DNA of 40,686 nucleotides from an uncultured Lachnospiraceae bacterium. GTDB taxonomy: Bacteria; Bacillota; Clostridia; Lachnospirales; Lachnospiraceae. Below, in pieces: positions 23,108 to 32,148 of this stretch (position 1 is its first letter; every line of letters begins with the position of its first letter). Made by a program: the position numbers and the translations under genes. The notes beneath the pieces are model-generated. The model had not been told where the DNA came from and made no database searches. It saw nothing but the letters and a program-made list of their open reading frames with translations. The stretch covers positions 1-40,686 of the forward strand of contig CAMWQW010000030.1 of assembly GCA_947176505.1 (NCBI GenBank), in the 5' to 3' direction.

Positions 23108-23351
23108 CCTTCTCTGATTCCTTTAAAACGAGTTCCGCCGCTTCCATCACAGATTTTTTTCCACCTGCAAGTAATCTCATAAATCTGTCATATTCAGCGC
23201 CGTTCATGTTCATGGCGTTGATTCTCTGAGTGATCGCTTTGCCTTGCTGTAGCTCCATCTGCTTTTTGATATCCATTGCGGCTTTTTTGTGTTTTTCTGA
23301 TAATTCCAGTTCTTTCATGTATGCTTTTTCAAGCTGTTCCATAGTTTTCAT
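23061..23351 (-). CDS. DUF4315-family small coiled-coil protein
   Basis: 96 residues from the ATG at 23351, immediately after the stop of the M23 peptidase gene (TAG then AAATG), so translation is coupled. A charged coiled coil (EQLEKAYMKELELSEKHKKA onward) is followed by a conserved C-terminal pattern INAMNMNGAEYDRFMRLL, as in DUF4315 proteins of Tn1549-like elements. Its position next to the M23 peptidase and DUF4366 genes is the family's usual one. Function unknown; likely a cytosolic accessory part of the transfer complex. Confidence 0.75.
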   Translation of the reverse strand: MKTMEQLEKAYMKELELSEKHKKAAMDIKKQMELQQGKAITQRINAMNMNGAEYDRFMRLLAGGKKSVMEAAELVLKESEKGGEKLETKPRPQEIE

Positions 23352-23353
23352 TT

Positions 23354-25570
23354 CTACTCTTCTGCTTCCTTTCCAATGCCCGCACAAGTTTGCGGGATGA
23401 TGAAGATTGGGTTGATTGCTCTATAATCCGGATCACGCACTTCGAGATGCAGATGCGGTCCGGTTGAATTACCCGTATTTCCGCTAAACCCCAAGAAATC
23501 ACCCTGCTCTACTGACTGTCCTGCTGATACTGCAAGGCTGTCCATATGCATCATGACTACTGTCCATCCGGTATCTGTCTGCACTTTGACCCAGTTTCCG
23601 GCACTGTTAGAATATGCTGCAAGTATGACCGTTCCTTTTATCGGGGAATAAATTTTTGTCTCGGTTGGGACCGCAATATCAACTCCATTATGAGTCTTGC
23701 GCTCTTTTGTGATCGGATGGATCCTGTCACCGAAATTAGAAGAAATCAGATTTGTCCAGTCTTCACGCATCACCGGTGCATATACCTGCTGTCCACCTGT
23801 CGCTAGTTTATATCCGTCATATTGGAATCTTGCATCCTCCGGCAATCTTTCATCTACGATTTCTTCCAGTTCCTTCTTTTCGAGAATGATATAGCAGATA
23901 TTCTTTGGCACGGTCACATTTTCCCATTCTCCGCTTGCCGGATCATATGTGCTGATTTCGCGGTCTTCTACCTTCACATCTATGGTCAGGGTATACATCT
24001 CTTCAAATAAGGATTCCAGCTCATCCTTGATGTCATCCAGTGTAAAAGAACCATATGTAGCAGACAGATATGCGATCAGCGTATTTGCACTAAACCCAAA
24101 ATCTGCCAGTTCGTATATGTATTCATAGATTTCATCCCCATATTCCGCTTCAATCTCCGCTTCCAGTTCATCTCTGTCTCCGTTCAGGTATTCATCCATG
24201 TCTGTTTCCAGCTTCCGGAAATATTCCGTTGCCTCTGTGATGGTGGAATAATCATTCTGTGTCACCGTCGCAGCATAAAAATCTGAACCGCCTGCAAACA
24301 TGGCAACGAGTACTAAAAACAGTACCATAAGGAGGAGCAGGAAGAACAAAATGATTCCGGCTAATGAAAATATGGTCGTCAGTGTCCGTTTCCTTACTTT
24401 CCTGCGGTAATCCTTTGCCCTGCGCTTGACAAGACGGTTCTGTCTTGCCCTCCTGATGAAATTGCCTTCCACTTTCGCACGCTGCTGCACCATCTGTTTC
24501 TTTAGTTTCCGCTTCTGTTCACGGGTCTTCGCTTCCCTCAGTGCTTTCTTTTGTTCTTTACGCTTCGCATCCGTCAGCAGCTTCGTCCGCTTGTCCTTCA
24601 GGACCTGCTCATGCTGGTGTGCAAGTTCCAGACGATAATAGGTATTATTCTGCAGGCGCACTGTACGGATGTTTCTTCTTGTACTGGCAGCTGCCATACG
24701 CCCGGTGTTCCGCGTAATGCGCTTCATACGTCCCACTGTGTCATCTTCAGCAAGGTCTTCATCTTCAACCAGTGCCTTGGTTTCCCGGAACAGCAGTCTG
24801 CCTTTGACTCTCCGCTTGAATCCTTTTTTCTCTTTCTTTTTCTGCAGCCTTTCATAGTCCTTCCGCGTCATCTTCTCCCGGCGTATCTGTCCGTTATATT
24901 TCAGCCTTCCGATATGGGTAAGTTCTTGTTCGGCGCCGGATATGTTAAGTCTTCCGTAATAATTGAATTTCACCTTAGGGTTTGTTGACAGTTCGTCCTC
25001 ACCGTATTTCAGCGAGAATCTCGTATACCCGCGTTGTACGTCTTTCCTTCTGCTCTCGAGCTTCTCCTGCAGCTTCTGGTTCTTTTGCAGTTCATGTGTA
25101 TTCGTCCACATCGCTGGTGTCTCAGCCTGCCCGAGGGAAAGTGTATTACGAAATGGATCGCGCTTTCCTTCCATTTCCCTTAATGCCGGTGATTTCCAGT
25201 CTGGCGGAATCCCTCCCAATGCTGGTTCCGCCTGCGTTGGATCCGCGCTGTTTTCTGCTGGTTCCTGTACCGGTGCCGGCAATACTGGGGTTGTCTGTGC
25301 TGTGTTGACTGGCTGTTGCGGCTGCTCCGATGTATAAGCCTGCTCTTCGTATCGATGCTGTTCTTCATTGAACGACTTAAAGCTTCTTTGATAGGACTTA
25401 TGCATGTTTAATGCATCGTAGGCAGTATATACAGCGTCTGACACTGTACTGCTGCGCATCTGCTGGTTACTGTTGCTGTGGGTAAGTTCTAGGTTTTCAT
25501 CTGTTACTTTCACCGCTTTCTTGACGACTGCTTCGTCAGGATTTGCCCGAAATTCTTGTGACTGGCTCAT
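23354..25570 (-). CDS. Membrane-anchored M23 peptidase of the transfer apparatus (CD1108-like)
   Basis: 738 residues. A long, very basic cytosolic region (about 1-390) precedes a strong membrane helix (about 395-425, IILFFLLLLMVLFLVLVAMF). The extracellular part ends in an M23 endopeptidase domain (about 608-730). Zinc ligands are visible in HNGVDIAV near residue 628 and HLHLEV near residue 707. It would cut peptidoglycan cross-links to let the channel cross the wall. Most Tn1549-type elements also carry an NlpC/P60 or lysozyme domain here; this protein shows only M23. AAGGAG precedes the ATG. Confidence 0.88.
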   Translation of the reverse strand: MSQSQEFRANPDEAVVKKAVKVTDENLELTHSNSNQQMRSSTVSDAVYTAYDALNMHKSYQRSFKSFNEEQHRYEEQAYTSEQPQQPVNTAQTTPVLPAPVQEPAENSADPTQAEPALGGIPPDWKSPALREMEGKRDPFRNTLSLGQAETPAMWTNTHELQKNQKLQEKLESRRKDVQRGYTRFSLKYGEDELSTNPKVKFNYYGRLNISGAEQELTHIGRLKYNGQIRREKMTRKDYERLQKKKEKKGFKRRVKGRLLFRETKALVEDEDLAEDDTVGRMKRITRNTGRMAAASTRRNIRTVRLQNNTYYRLELAHQHEQVLKDKRTKLLTDAKRKEQKKALREAKTREQKRKLKKQMVQQRAKVEGNFIRRARQNRLVKRRAKDYRRKVRKRTLTTIFSLAGIILFFLLLLMVLFLVLVAMFAGGSDFYAATVTQNDYSTITEATEYFRKLETDMDEYLNGDRDELEAEIEAEYGDEIYEYIYELADFGFSANTLIAYLSATYGSFTLDDIKDELESLFEEMYTLTIDVKVEDREISTYDPASGEWENVTVPKNICYIILEKKELEEIVDERLPEDARFQYDGYKLATGGQQVYAPVMREDWTNLISSNFGDRIHPITKERKTHNGVDIAVPTETKIYSPIKGTVILAAYSNSAGNWVKVQTDTGWTVVMMHMDSLAVSAGQSVEQGDFLGFSGNTGNSTGPHLHLEVRDPDYRAINPIFIIPQTCAGIGKEAEE

Positions 25571-25593
25571 ATACTTCGCTCCTTACCTGTCAT

Positions 25594-28488
25594 TTATGAA
25601 ATCCTCTGTTTCTTTTTTCTGCTGCGTATCGCTTCACCCGGCTTGGTCGTCATGACTTTATAACAGATCGTGTTTTTAGGGAAGTCATCTTCAAACGGTA
25701 CTTTCGCCTGCTCGATCCACAAAAGTCCTTTTCCCGGCTCTCCGGATTTGATATAGTTTTCTTCCTCATCTGATAATTCCAGATGGTCTGCTAAGAGGCG
25801 CGCATCATCGCCTGCCTGATTTAACATTGCGATAAAGTTAGTCGTATCAAGGATATTCTGTATTTCCGGAGATCGGAACAGGTCTTTGATGTTCTGCGTG
25901 ATTCCCGTAGGGATTCCTCCCCACTTTCTGAAGCGCTTCCATATCTCCACTGAATAAGCTGCCGTGATAGGGCTGCGTAGGAGCAGATGGAACTCGTCGA
26001 TGTCTACCCATGTCCATTTGCCCTTGCTCCTATTGACCGTGACACGGTTCCATATGGCGTCTTGTATGATCAGCATGGTCAGGTCTCTCTGGTTCGCATC
26101 CATGTCTTTCAAATCGAAACACACGAGCCTTGCATTGATGTCAACGTTAGATCGGTTATTAAAATACGACAAGGATCCTGATACATATCTTGACAATGCG
26201 ATGGATAAATTCATGCCGATATCATGCATTTCGCTGGGCATGGTTCGCAGTTCATTGTATAAATCTTCCAAAACTGGCATATTCTCCGGCGCCGGATTCT
26301 CTGCATAGCGGTAATAGATATTTTTACATGCTGCATCAATGACTGCCGTCTCTTTTTTCCCGAGTGCTGCATTGTTCCCTAAGATCAGTTCGCACATTGA
26401 CACGACAAAGTTACATTTGGCAGCGACCGGATCATAATCTTTATCCACGTCATTATGTGCCGTGAGGTTGATCTCCATCGGATTGATATGCACCGGGGAA
26501 TTTAATGCGATTTTAATGACCTGTCCTCTGAATACCCTTACCAGCCACTTATACTCTCCCTCCGGATCGATGATGAGTCTGTCATCCTTCGTTTTTAAGA
26601 ACATGTCAAGGATCTCCCTCTTTACGAAAAACGTTTTGCCGAAGCCCGGCATGCCAAAGACCAGCCCGTTTGGATTGACCAGACTTTTACGGTCTACGAT
26701 AATGACATTATTACTTAAGCTGTTCATTCCGTAATACTGCCCCTTATTGGTATAAAGTTCTTTTGTGGTGAACGGGATAAAGATCGCCATGTCTGTCGTC
26801 GTAAATGTCCGCTTCGATTCGATGCTGTTATTTCCCAGAGGCAGTGCTGACACATATCCCTGTTCCTGTCTGTTGTCCAGCCGGAGCAGCGTACATTGGT
26901 ATGCTGACAAGATACCGTTTAATTCAAATATGTTATCTTCCAGTTCCTTACGTGTAGCTGCTGTCTGTACCACTGTGATCGTTGCATGGTACATCTGTTC
27001 ATTCTTACGCTGGATGTCCCGATACAATTTATCCCCGGCTTCTTTATAAGTTTCCAGTTCCGGCGGTAAGATATCCATGTCAAACCCGCTGCGCACAGCA
27101 TTCTTCTGGTTAGTGATGACCATAGCCTGTATATCTGTCAGATTTCCTTTGGCGTAATCTAGCGCTTCCTTCCTGCTCATGGCGTCTGCATGTATGGAGA
27201 TCCATATATTACTGCCTATACCTAGCATATCCGCAATGATGCGGTCCTCCATATCCGACGCATACACCTGCAGGTAGCTGACCGCTCCTACCCTATCGCC
27301 TACCCGGAAATACTTTGTAGCATTCAGATCCGGTCCGGATTTAAAAGAAAAACTGGACGGTGCGATAAAATCTTTACTACAAAGCCCTGTTTTGACGGGC
27401 ATGTCCCAGTTCCACATGAGTTTTTCTTTTGTTGCCGGATGGAATATCCGGAATAAGAGTTCAAGCCGTTCATATCCATTCAGTACTTTGGATCTGCTGT
27501 TGAATTTATGGAGATATTTTTCAATCTGCTTACTGATTTTAGATAGCTTCAGCTTCGCATTCTTGTAATCTTTGGCATAGATGCCATATGTCAGATACCG
27601 TTCTTTCTTCAGATTATTTGTTCCCTTTGCGAACTGATTCACCAGCATGTCGGAATATTCCTTCCGGACCACATTATGAGGATCTTCTTGGTGCGGGATG
27701 ATAAAATCCTTCGCGTACTCCTCCTGATCCATCTCCATATTTCCATAACAAAACTGGAAATGGATCTCTGGGTTAAAGTAGTTGAGCAGCGTACACCAGC
27801 GTTCAAACAGGAGATTCTTAGGGTCATTGTCAAGGAGCTGATAGGTGATATCCTCAAATGCTATGGTCTGCGTAAAATATCCGTCCGCCGACTCAAAGAT
27901 ACCATCCTCATAAGGTAGCTTATAGGGGATGGTGTCCTGTGCCGTTTCCGGTATCTCGCCTTTTATCTTTGCTTTCTTGACTGCTTTCTCAAGTTCTTTC
28001 TTTACTTTAGGGTCGATAGTCCCCTTCATTGGTATGGTGATGCGCTTCTTACCGATTTTTACCTCGCTTGTTTCTCCGGATGCCCGGATCTGTGCTATCT
28101 CCTCCTTCGATTTACCTTGGAACACGATTCTTTCCACCTCCCTTTGCAGTTTTTCTTCTTGTTCCATTAATACATACAGGTTATTGGTCTGATAAGGACG
28201 GTCTGTATTCCTGATAAAATGTGTCTCGTAAAAAAACTTGAAATACTTCTCTATCCCCATACCGTTGCTCTGGTACATGATGCAGAAGGCAGCCGGCGCG
28301 GCTGCGATGCCGAGTCCCATGACCGATGCCGTCACCTCCATGTGGAGCAGGAACCGCATCACCAGAAACACAGGTGTCCCGATCAGGATCCCGACTAAAA
28401 GTGCAGCGAGCTGCCTTTTCGTCAGATTGATTCCCGGTATCGTCTTTCTTACTTCCGAGAAATCTTTCGTCATGTTTACATATGCCAT
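25594..28488 (-). CDS. PrgI-VirB4 fusion ATPase
   Basis: 964 residues. Residues 1-100 look like a PrgI-family membrane protein: MAYVNMTKDFSEVRKTIPGI, LTKRQLAALLVGILIGTPVF, a second hydrophobic stretch, then the typical ending RPYQTNNLY. From about 110 onward it is a VirB4/TraE-type ATPase, with Walker A GMPGFGKT near residue 615 and Walker B WVDIDEFH near 828. It powers assembly and substrate movement at the base of the channel. In related elements PrgI is usually a separate gene just before VirB4, so the fusion is noteworthy. AAGGAAGG precedes the ATG. Confidence 0.92.
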   Translation of the reverse strand: MAYVNMTKDFSEVRKTIPGINLTKRQLAALLVGILIGTPVFLVMRFLLHMEVTASVMGLGIAAAPAAFCIMYQSNGMGIEKYFKFFYETHFIRNTDRPYQTNNLYVLMEQEEKLQREVERIVFQGKSKEEIAQIRASGETSEVKIGKKRITIPMKGTIDPKVKKELEKAVKKAKIKGEIPETAQDTIPYKLPYEDGIFESADGYFTQTIAFEDITYQLLDNDPKNLLFERWCTLLNYFNPEIHFQFCYGNMEMDQEEYAKDFIIPHQEDPHNVVRKEYSDMLVNQFAKGTNNLKKERYLTYGIYAKDYKNAKLKLSKISKQIEKYLHKFNSRSKVLNGYERLELLFRIFHPATKEKLMWNWDMPVKTGLCSKDFIAPSSFSFKSGPDLNATKYFRVGDRVGAVSYLQVYASDMEDRIIADMLGIGSNIWISIHADAMSRKEALDYAKGNLTDIQAMVITNQKNAVRSGFDMDILPPELETYKEAGDKLYRDIQRKNEQMYHATITVVQTAATRKELEDNIFELNGILSAYQCTLLRLDNRQEQGYVSALPLGNNSIESKRTFTTTDMAIFIPFTTKELYTNKGQYYGMNSLSNNVIIVDRKSLVNPNGLVFGMPGFGKTFFVKREILDMFLKTKDDRLIIDPEGEYKWLVRVFRGQVIKIALNSPVHINPMEINLTAHNDVDKDYDPVAAKCNFVVSMCELILGNNAALGKKETAVIDAACKNIYYRYAENPAPENMPVLEDLYNELRTMPSEMHDIGMNLSIALSRYVSGSLSYFNNRSNVDINARLVCFDLKDMDANQRDLTMLIIQDAIWNRVTVNRSKGKWTWVDIDEFHLLLRSPITAAYSVEIWKRFRKWGGIPTGITQNIKDLFRSPEIQNILDTTNFIAMLNQAGDDARLLADHLELSDEEENYIKSGEPGKGLLWIEQAKVPFEDDFPKNTICYKVMTTKPGEAIRSRKKKQRIS

Positions 28489-28569
28489 AATTATTTCCTT
28501 CCTTTAACATATAAAAAGCAATACATATACGTATTCTTCCAAAAAATATATCGAATAATCCGTCTAAAT

Positions 28570-29520
28570 CTAGTGCGCATTGAAGATGCTCGCGGAGATA
28601 TTCCCCGTCTTAAACATCATGACTGCCAGCGCAAATCCACAGCCTATGATCATGACCATGTTCTGCATGAAGTCTCCCTGTGTGAGTCCTGCTAGGACGC
28701 TGCCATAAATGGCAAACAGGAGCAGCATGAAAAACCCTTCAAACGACAGCGCCAGCATCTTCCGCGTATAGTTCATGCCTACCTGCGACCATTCCTTATT
28801 GATCCATGTTGAATATGGTATTGGTGCGGTGCTCGCATAAAGCAGTATCTCTAAAAACCAGAGCATGATACGTACATAGACAATGGCACCGCAGATAGAC
28901 ACGCCCAACTTGCCGAAAAACAGCATGAGCTTATAGCCGCATAGTTGCATCAGCATGCCAAAGGTATATATATCTGGGTTTTCCGGCAATGCGGTGTTTA
29001 AGTCTGTACCAAATCCACGGATGCTCGTACTCGAAAGCTTCCCTAGTTCTGTGGACGCCCAAACACCCACGTCATAAAATGCCATGATAATATCAAAAGA
29101 CTTGGCACAGACAAGCAGGCAGAGACCAAATTTTAGTAACACCAGCATAAGCTTCTTTGGTTTGGCATTGTCATTGCTCATGTTATTGCTCTCTTGTATC
29201 ATATGGATCAGTTCCCAGCAAAAGATCACAGTGATAAATGCTGCCGCGATTGGGATGCAGACATTTTCCGCAACTTTTTGAATTGTTCCGAAAGGTGTTC
29301 CCCCACCCCAATACCTTGGACCGCTATAAATGCTTCTGGCGGCATTGTTTACCTGTGTGTTCAATAAACTGAACATATCACTATAATCTGTGCTCACGCT
29401 TTCATATAGTGGTTTATACAATGTTTTTAAAATATTTTGCCATATCTTATCCCAAAATTCCGATGTCCCATCTGCATTAGAAATCCCAGCCGTCAGGCTT
29501 TGTATATAGATACTTCTCAT
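28570..29520 (-). CDS. VirB6/TrbL-like polytopic channel protein
   Basis: 316 residues. An extracellular N-terminal part (1-85) is followed by about five to six membrane helices (near 88-108, 128-146, 195-235, 262-282, 288-305). The segment GTIQKVAENVCIPIAAAFIT and the C-terminus (IIGCGFALAVMMFKTGNISA) match CD1110/VirB6-like proteins of clostridial ICEs. It should form part of the inner-membrane channel. It lies between Maff2 and VirB4 as is usual. AGGAG precedes the ATG. Confidence 0.85.
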   Translation of the reverse strand: MRSIYIQSLTAGISNADGTSEFWDKIWQNILKTLYKPLYESVSTDYSDMFSLLNTQVNNAARSIYSGPRYWGGGTPFGTIQKVAENVCIPIAAAFITVIFCWELIHMIQESNNMSNDNAKPKKLMLVLLKFGLCLLVCAKSFDIIMAFYDVGVWASTELGKLSSTSIRGFGTDLNTALPENPDIYTFGMLMQLCGYKLMLFFGKLGVSICGAIVYVRIMLWFLEILLYASTAPIPYSTWINKEWSQVGMNYTRKMLALSFEGFFMLLLFAIYGSVLAGLTQGDFMQNMVMIIGCGFALAVMMFKTGNISASIFNAH

Positions 29521-29537
29521 TTTTTCTCCTTCTCATC

Positions 29538-29759
29538 CTACGACACCTGCAGCAGACCTAAAATCTGTGGTACAAGGAACATTCCGACTGCAAAAATGAC
29601 ACCGCCTCCGACAATACTTCCCATTCCTTCCTCTTTTTTCGGTGCACTCTGCTGCTTATGTCCTTCTGAAAATGTTATGAGCCCGGTAATCGCGTACACT
29701 GCTCCCCAAGCCATGACTCCCATGGATGCAAAATTAATAATTGATTCAAAAATCCCCAT
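29538..29759 (-). CDS. Maff2-family small membrane protein
   Basis: 73 residues from the ATG at 29759 (MGIFESIINFASMGVMAWGA). AGGAG lies 12 bases upstream; the longer reading frame would only add a translation of the palindrome. Two hydrophobic helices (about 6-28 and 49-68, GSIVGGGVIFAVGMFLVPQI) and the central EGHKQQSAPKKEEG match Maff2 proteins, probably a VirB2/pilin-like or TrbC-like small subunit. It sits directly before VirB6, its usual place. Confidence 0.85.
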   Translation of the reverse strand: MGIFESIINFASMGVMAWGAVYAITGLITFSEGHKQQSAPKKEEGMGSIVGGGVIFAVGMFLVPQILGLLQVS

Positions 29760-29781
29760 TTCTTTTTCACACTCCTTTTTT

Positions 29782-29855
29782 CTCATATGCGACGTCGCAT
29801 ATGGCAATAAAAAAACTCCCTGAATTTTGTTCAGGAAGTTCTACGGTTGGTTATT
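29782..29855. repeat. Direct repeat copy 1 (palindrome plus terminator)
   Basis: 74 bp nearly identical to 30290-30362; three differences are visible (palindrome centre G/A, one extra A, one G/A). It contains CATATGCGACGTCGCATATG (29784-29803) with core 29787-29800, and the hairpin at 29814-29840. The two copies flank the toxin-antitoxin module. Confidence 0.9.
29808..29840 (-). terminator. Terminator ending the toxin transcript, before Maff2
   Basis: AACTCCCTGAA (29814-29824) pairs with TTCAGGAAGTT (29830-29840); on the minus strand the stem is followed by TTTTTTTATTG. Confidence 0.9.
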
Positions 29856-29876
29856 TGATTGCTTGATTATTTCTTA

Positions 29877-29905
29877 TTGAATTATTAGAAATATAATGTT
29901 ATATT
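29877..29905 (+). promoter_or_regulatory. Promoter of the antisense antitoxin RNA
   Basis: TTGAAT (29877-29882), 17 bases, TATATT (29900-29905) on the plus strand, with a start expected near 29911. Confidence 0.75.
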
Positions 29906-29910
29906 AGACA

Positions 29911-30012
29911 TAGGAAAAGCACCCACTCCAAAGTGGATGCTCCCGAGAAGGTCAATTTGTCCTTACGGACAACGCCTCATCTGTTTGCAGACAGGTGAGG
30001 CATTTTTATTTC
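29911..30012 (+). ncRNA. Antisense RNA antitoxin of a type I toxin-antitoxin system
   Basis: About 100 nt on the plus strand. Hairpin 1 is GCACCCACTCCAAAGTGGATGC, hairpin 2 is TTGTCCTTACGGACAA, and the terminator stem GCCTCA-x-CTGT...ACAG-x-TGAGGC (29974-30001) is followed by ATTTTTATTT. It overlaps the last codon of the toxin gene and is complementary to the toxin mRNA 3' region, the arrangement of Fst/RNAII and TxpA/RatA-type systems. The RNA itself is inferred from promoter, terminator and complementarity. Confidence 0.75.
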
Positions 30013-30122
30013 TTCTTGTTCCTCTTATCGAGAAAGGCAAGAAACGCAACAATCAAGCTGCCAAAGGTCGCTAACAATGTTAGTATTCCAATGAAAATCG
30101 AGATGATCTCAAATGCTGTCAT
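30006..30122 (-). CDS. Small hydrophobic toxin of type I system (holin-like toxin family)
   Basis: 38 residues: MTAFEIISIFIGILTLLATF, a continued hydrophobic stretch, then the charged end LDKRNKKK. This is the one-helix-plus-basic-tail form of the Fst/BsrE/putative holin-like toxin group, which damages the membrane when not repressed. AAGGGAGG (GGGAGG, 30131-30136) precedes the ATG by 8 bases. It is matched by CCTCCC at 30173-30178 in the leader, so the ribosome site can be hidden in a stem, as is usual for these toxins. A promoter lies at 30229-30257. Likely role: keep the element in its host. Confidence 0.8.
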   Translation of the reverse strand: MTAFEIISIFIGILTLLATFGSLIVAFLAFLDKRNKKK

Positions 30123-30228
30123 ATCACGCACCTCCCTTCCTATGTATTCCTAGCAAGCTAGGGAATCGGCTCGGGAGGCTGCCACCCTGTCATGGGTACT
30201 CTCCTACGCATGGTATCTGCGTAATGTC

Positions 30229-30257
30229 AGAATATCATTTATTTATCTATTTCTCAA
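30229..30257 (-). promoter_or_regulatory. Promoter of the toxin mRNA
   Basis: On the minus strand TTGAGA (30252-30257), 17 bases, TATTCT (30229-30234). The leader of about 100 nt carries CCTAGCTTGCTAGG and the anti-Shine-Dalgarno CCTCCC. Confidence 0.65.
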
Positions 30258-30289
30258 CATTCAATGATTATTTATCCTCCCTCTTTTCT

Positions 30290-30362
30290 CTCATATGCGA
30301 CATCGCATATGGCAATAAAAAACTCCCTGAATTTTGTTCAGGAAGTTCTACAGTTGGTTATT
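30290..30362. repeat. Direct repeat copy 2 (palindrome plus terminator)
   Basis: 73 bp matching 29782-29855. The palindrome here has an imperfect GACATC centre (core 30295-30308). It follows the VirD4 gene. Confidence 0.9.
30316..30347 (-). terminator. Terminator after the VirD4 gene
   Basis: AACTCCCTGAA (30321-30331) pairs with TTCAGGAAGTT (30337-30347); on the minus strand followed by TTTTTATTG. Confidence 0.9.
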
Positions 30363-30408
30363 CTTTTATAAAATTGTACTTGTAAGCTGGTTAGCCTCAG
30401 GTCAAACA

Positions 30409-32148
30409 TTATATGACAACCTTATACTGATCATTTTTATGGAACTGGATATTCACGCTTTCTTTAACTTTCTTTTTCCGTAAATATTTCGCAAAGTCAA
30501 ATGTATTCCGCTCATCATAGTCAGCCGTATACTTATAATTCGGATGCTTTGTCGTATCATATTTATCGCTATAAAACGGTGGCAATCCCGAAATACGGAC
30601 AATACATTTATCCCTATCCATCATGCCGAGTTCGGACATGTTTTTCAGTTCCCTTCCAGTCTTATTATAGTTTACACCGGTACTCCTGCTCTGGCTATAT
30701 GTTTCTGAGTTATTCCACAGGTCGATTGTTTCTTTACCTAGCATCTCCTCCAGATCTTTGAGCGTTGACTTCTCCTGGCCGCCAAGAAAGATTGACGTAT
30801 CACAATTACCGGTAATCGTCTCAGCAGCATCTTTATAATTATCCTTAAGCTGGCTCTGTGTCTGTAACATCATGACAACGCTTATTAAACGGCTTCGGAT
30901 CGTTGCGATCAATATCTTAAATCCCGGTATTTTTCCAATATTGGCAAACTCATCAAGAATGAACTGTACTGGCGTTTTCAATTTACCGCCCAGCTCTTTA
31001 TCCGCTATATAACACAACACATTAAACATCTGTGTAAACAGTATTGCCGGAATAAAATTATACGTCGTATCTGTATCGGAAATGATAACGTATAAGATTG
31101 ATTTCTGTCCGGCATTTCCGTATGTATCGAAGCGCAATTCATCATAAGATACAAGTTCTGCTACTTCCGGGATATCAAACGGTGACAAGTATGATCCAAC
31201 TGATATCAAAATACTTTTAGCCGTCTTGCCCGCAGCCTTCTTATATTTCTTTCTTTGTTTCACTGCAAAGTGTTTTGGATTCTTTTTTTCCAGCTCCTCA
31301 AACAACATATCCACGGCATTCTGATATGTCTCATCATCTTCACGTACATCATCCGCCTCTAATATCTCAAGCAGAGTTGGTATATTTTGCTCTTCCGGTG
31401 GCGCCTCATACCAAAGATATCCTATGGTAGCCTGCAGCCACAACAATGCCGCCTGATCAAAAAACGGATCCGGCGGTGTTCCTGCATCCGGCGGTTTCAG
31501 ATTTGTATACAAAACATTTGCAAGCGTGAGAATATCTTTTGACTGCTTGATATAAGCGAATGGATTATAATGCATTGAGTTTTTCATATCAATCGTATCA
31601 AGTACATAGATGTTATATCCCTTTTTCTCAAACAAGTTGCCAGTCTCCGGAAGCAGCGTACCCTTCGGGTCTGTCAATACATAGCTACTATGTAACTGGT
31701 ACAGATTCGGTTTTACAAATCCGTATGTCTTTCCGGAGCCAGAACCTCCATACACGATCACATGCTTATTCCTGTTCAGATTAAACTTAGGCATCCTTGC
31801 TGACATGGACAGTCTTTCTGTCTGCGACAGGATGATATTATAAAATGGATCCGGATCAATAAATGGTTTGATATCCTTATACGTTCCCCATCTGGATGAA
31901 CCATACTCTTCTCCAAATCTGGTATTCTTCGTATGCATCTTACTTGACCATCTGGCTGCATAGACACTAAAAAAACCTATTGATATACCTATCAATAAGT
32001 CTCTTGGAGCAAAATGCGGTGGAAATACTTTATAGATATATGAGATATTTTTCAGGAACATATACAGGTTTCCTCTGCATAATCGGTACAGCTCCGCTAT
32101 CCTTGCTATGAATATCATGCACAGACTATAAGGCAGCATGATGATCAT
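30409..32148 (-). CDS. VirD4/TraG type IV coupling protein
   Basis: 579 residues from the first ATG. Links the relaxosome to the channel and pumps the DNA strand. A short membrane region (about 1-65) is followed by the motor domain. Walker A is GGSGSGKTYGF near residue 136 and Walker B is FILDEFANIGKIPG near 397, followed by RSRLISVVMMLQTQSQL. The first ATG has no ribosome site. The frame stays open upstream for 20 codons to an ATC at 32208 placed 8 bases after AGGAG. A non-standard start, or a changed start codon, is therefore possible. PcfB, its usual partner, is encoded just upstream. Confidence 0.92.
   Translation of the reverse strand: MIIMLPYSLCMIFIARIAELYRLCRGNLYMFLKNISYIYKVFPPHFAPRDLLIGISIGFFSVYAARWSSKMHTKNTRFGEEYGSSRWGTYKDIKPFIDPDPFYNIILSQTERLSMSARMPKFNLNRNKHVIVYGGSGSGKTYGFVKPNLYQLHSSYVLTDPKGTLLPETGNLFEKKGYNIYVLDTIDMKNSMHYNPFAYIKQSKDILTLANVLYTNLKPPDAGTPPDPFFDQAALLWLQATIGYLWYEAPPEEQNIPTLLEILEADDVREDDETYQNAVDMLFEELEKKNPKHFAVKQRKKYKKAAGKTAKSILISVGSYLSPFDIPEVAELVSYDELRFDTYGNAGQKSILYVIISDTDTTYNFIPAILFTQMFNVLCYIADKELGGKLKTPVQFILDEFANIGKIPGFKILIATIRSRLISVVMMLQTQSQLKDNYKDAAETITGNCDTSIFLGGQEKSTLKDLEEMLGKETIDLWNNSETYSQSRSTGVNYNKTGRELKNMSELGMMDRDKCIVRISGLPPFYSDKYDTTKHPNYKYTADYDERNTFDFAKYLRKKKVKESVNIQFHKNDQYKVVI

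Noticed and set aside
24551..25337. Overlapping plus-strand ORFs of 108-145 codons
   Set aside because: They are antisense to the basic region of the M23 peptidase gene, whose Lys/Arg-rich codons leave opposite frames open by chance.
29760..29807. Longer Maff2 start including the palindrome (PYATSH...)
   Set aside because: There is no ribosome site before it, and the internal ATG at 29759 follows AGGAG. The palindrome here is counted as intergenic.
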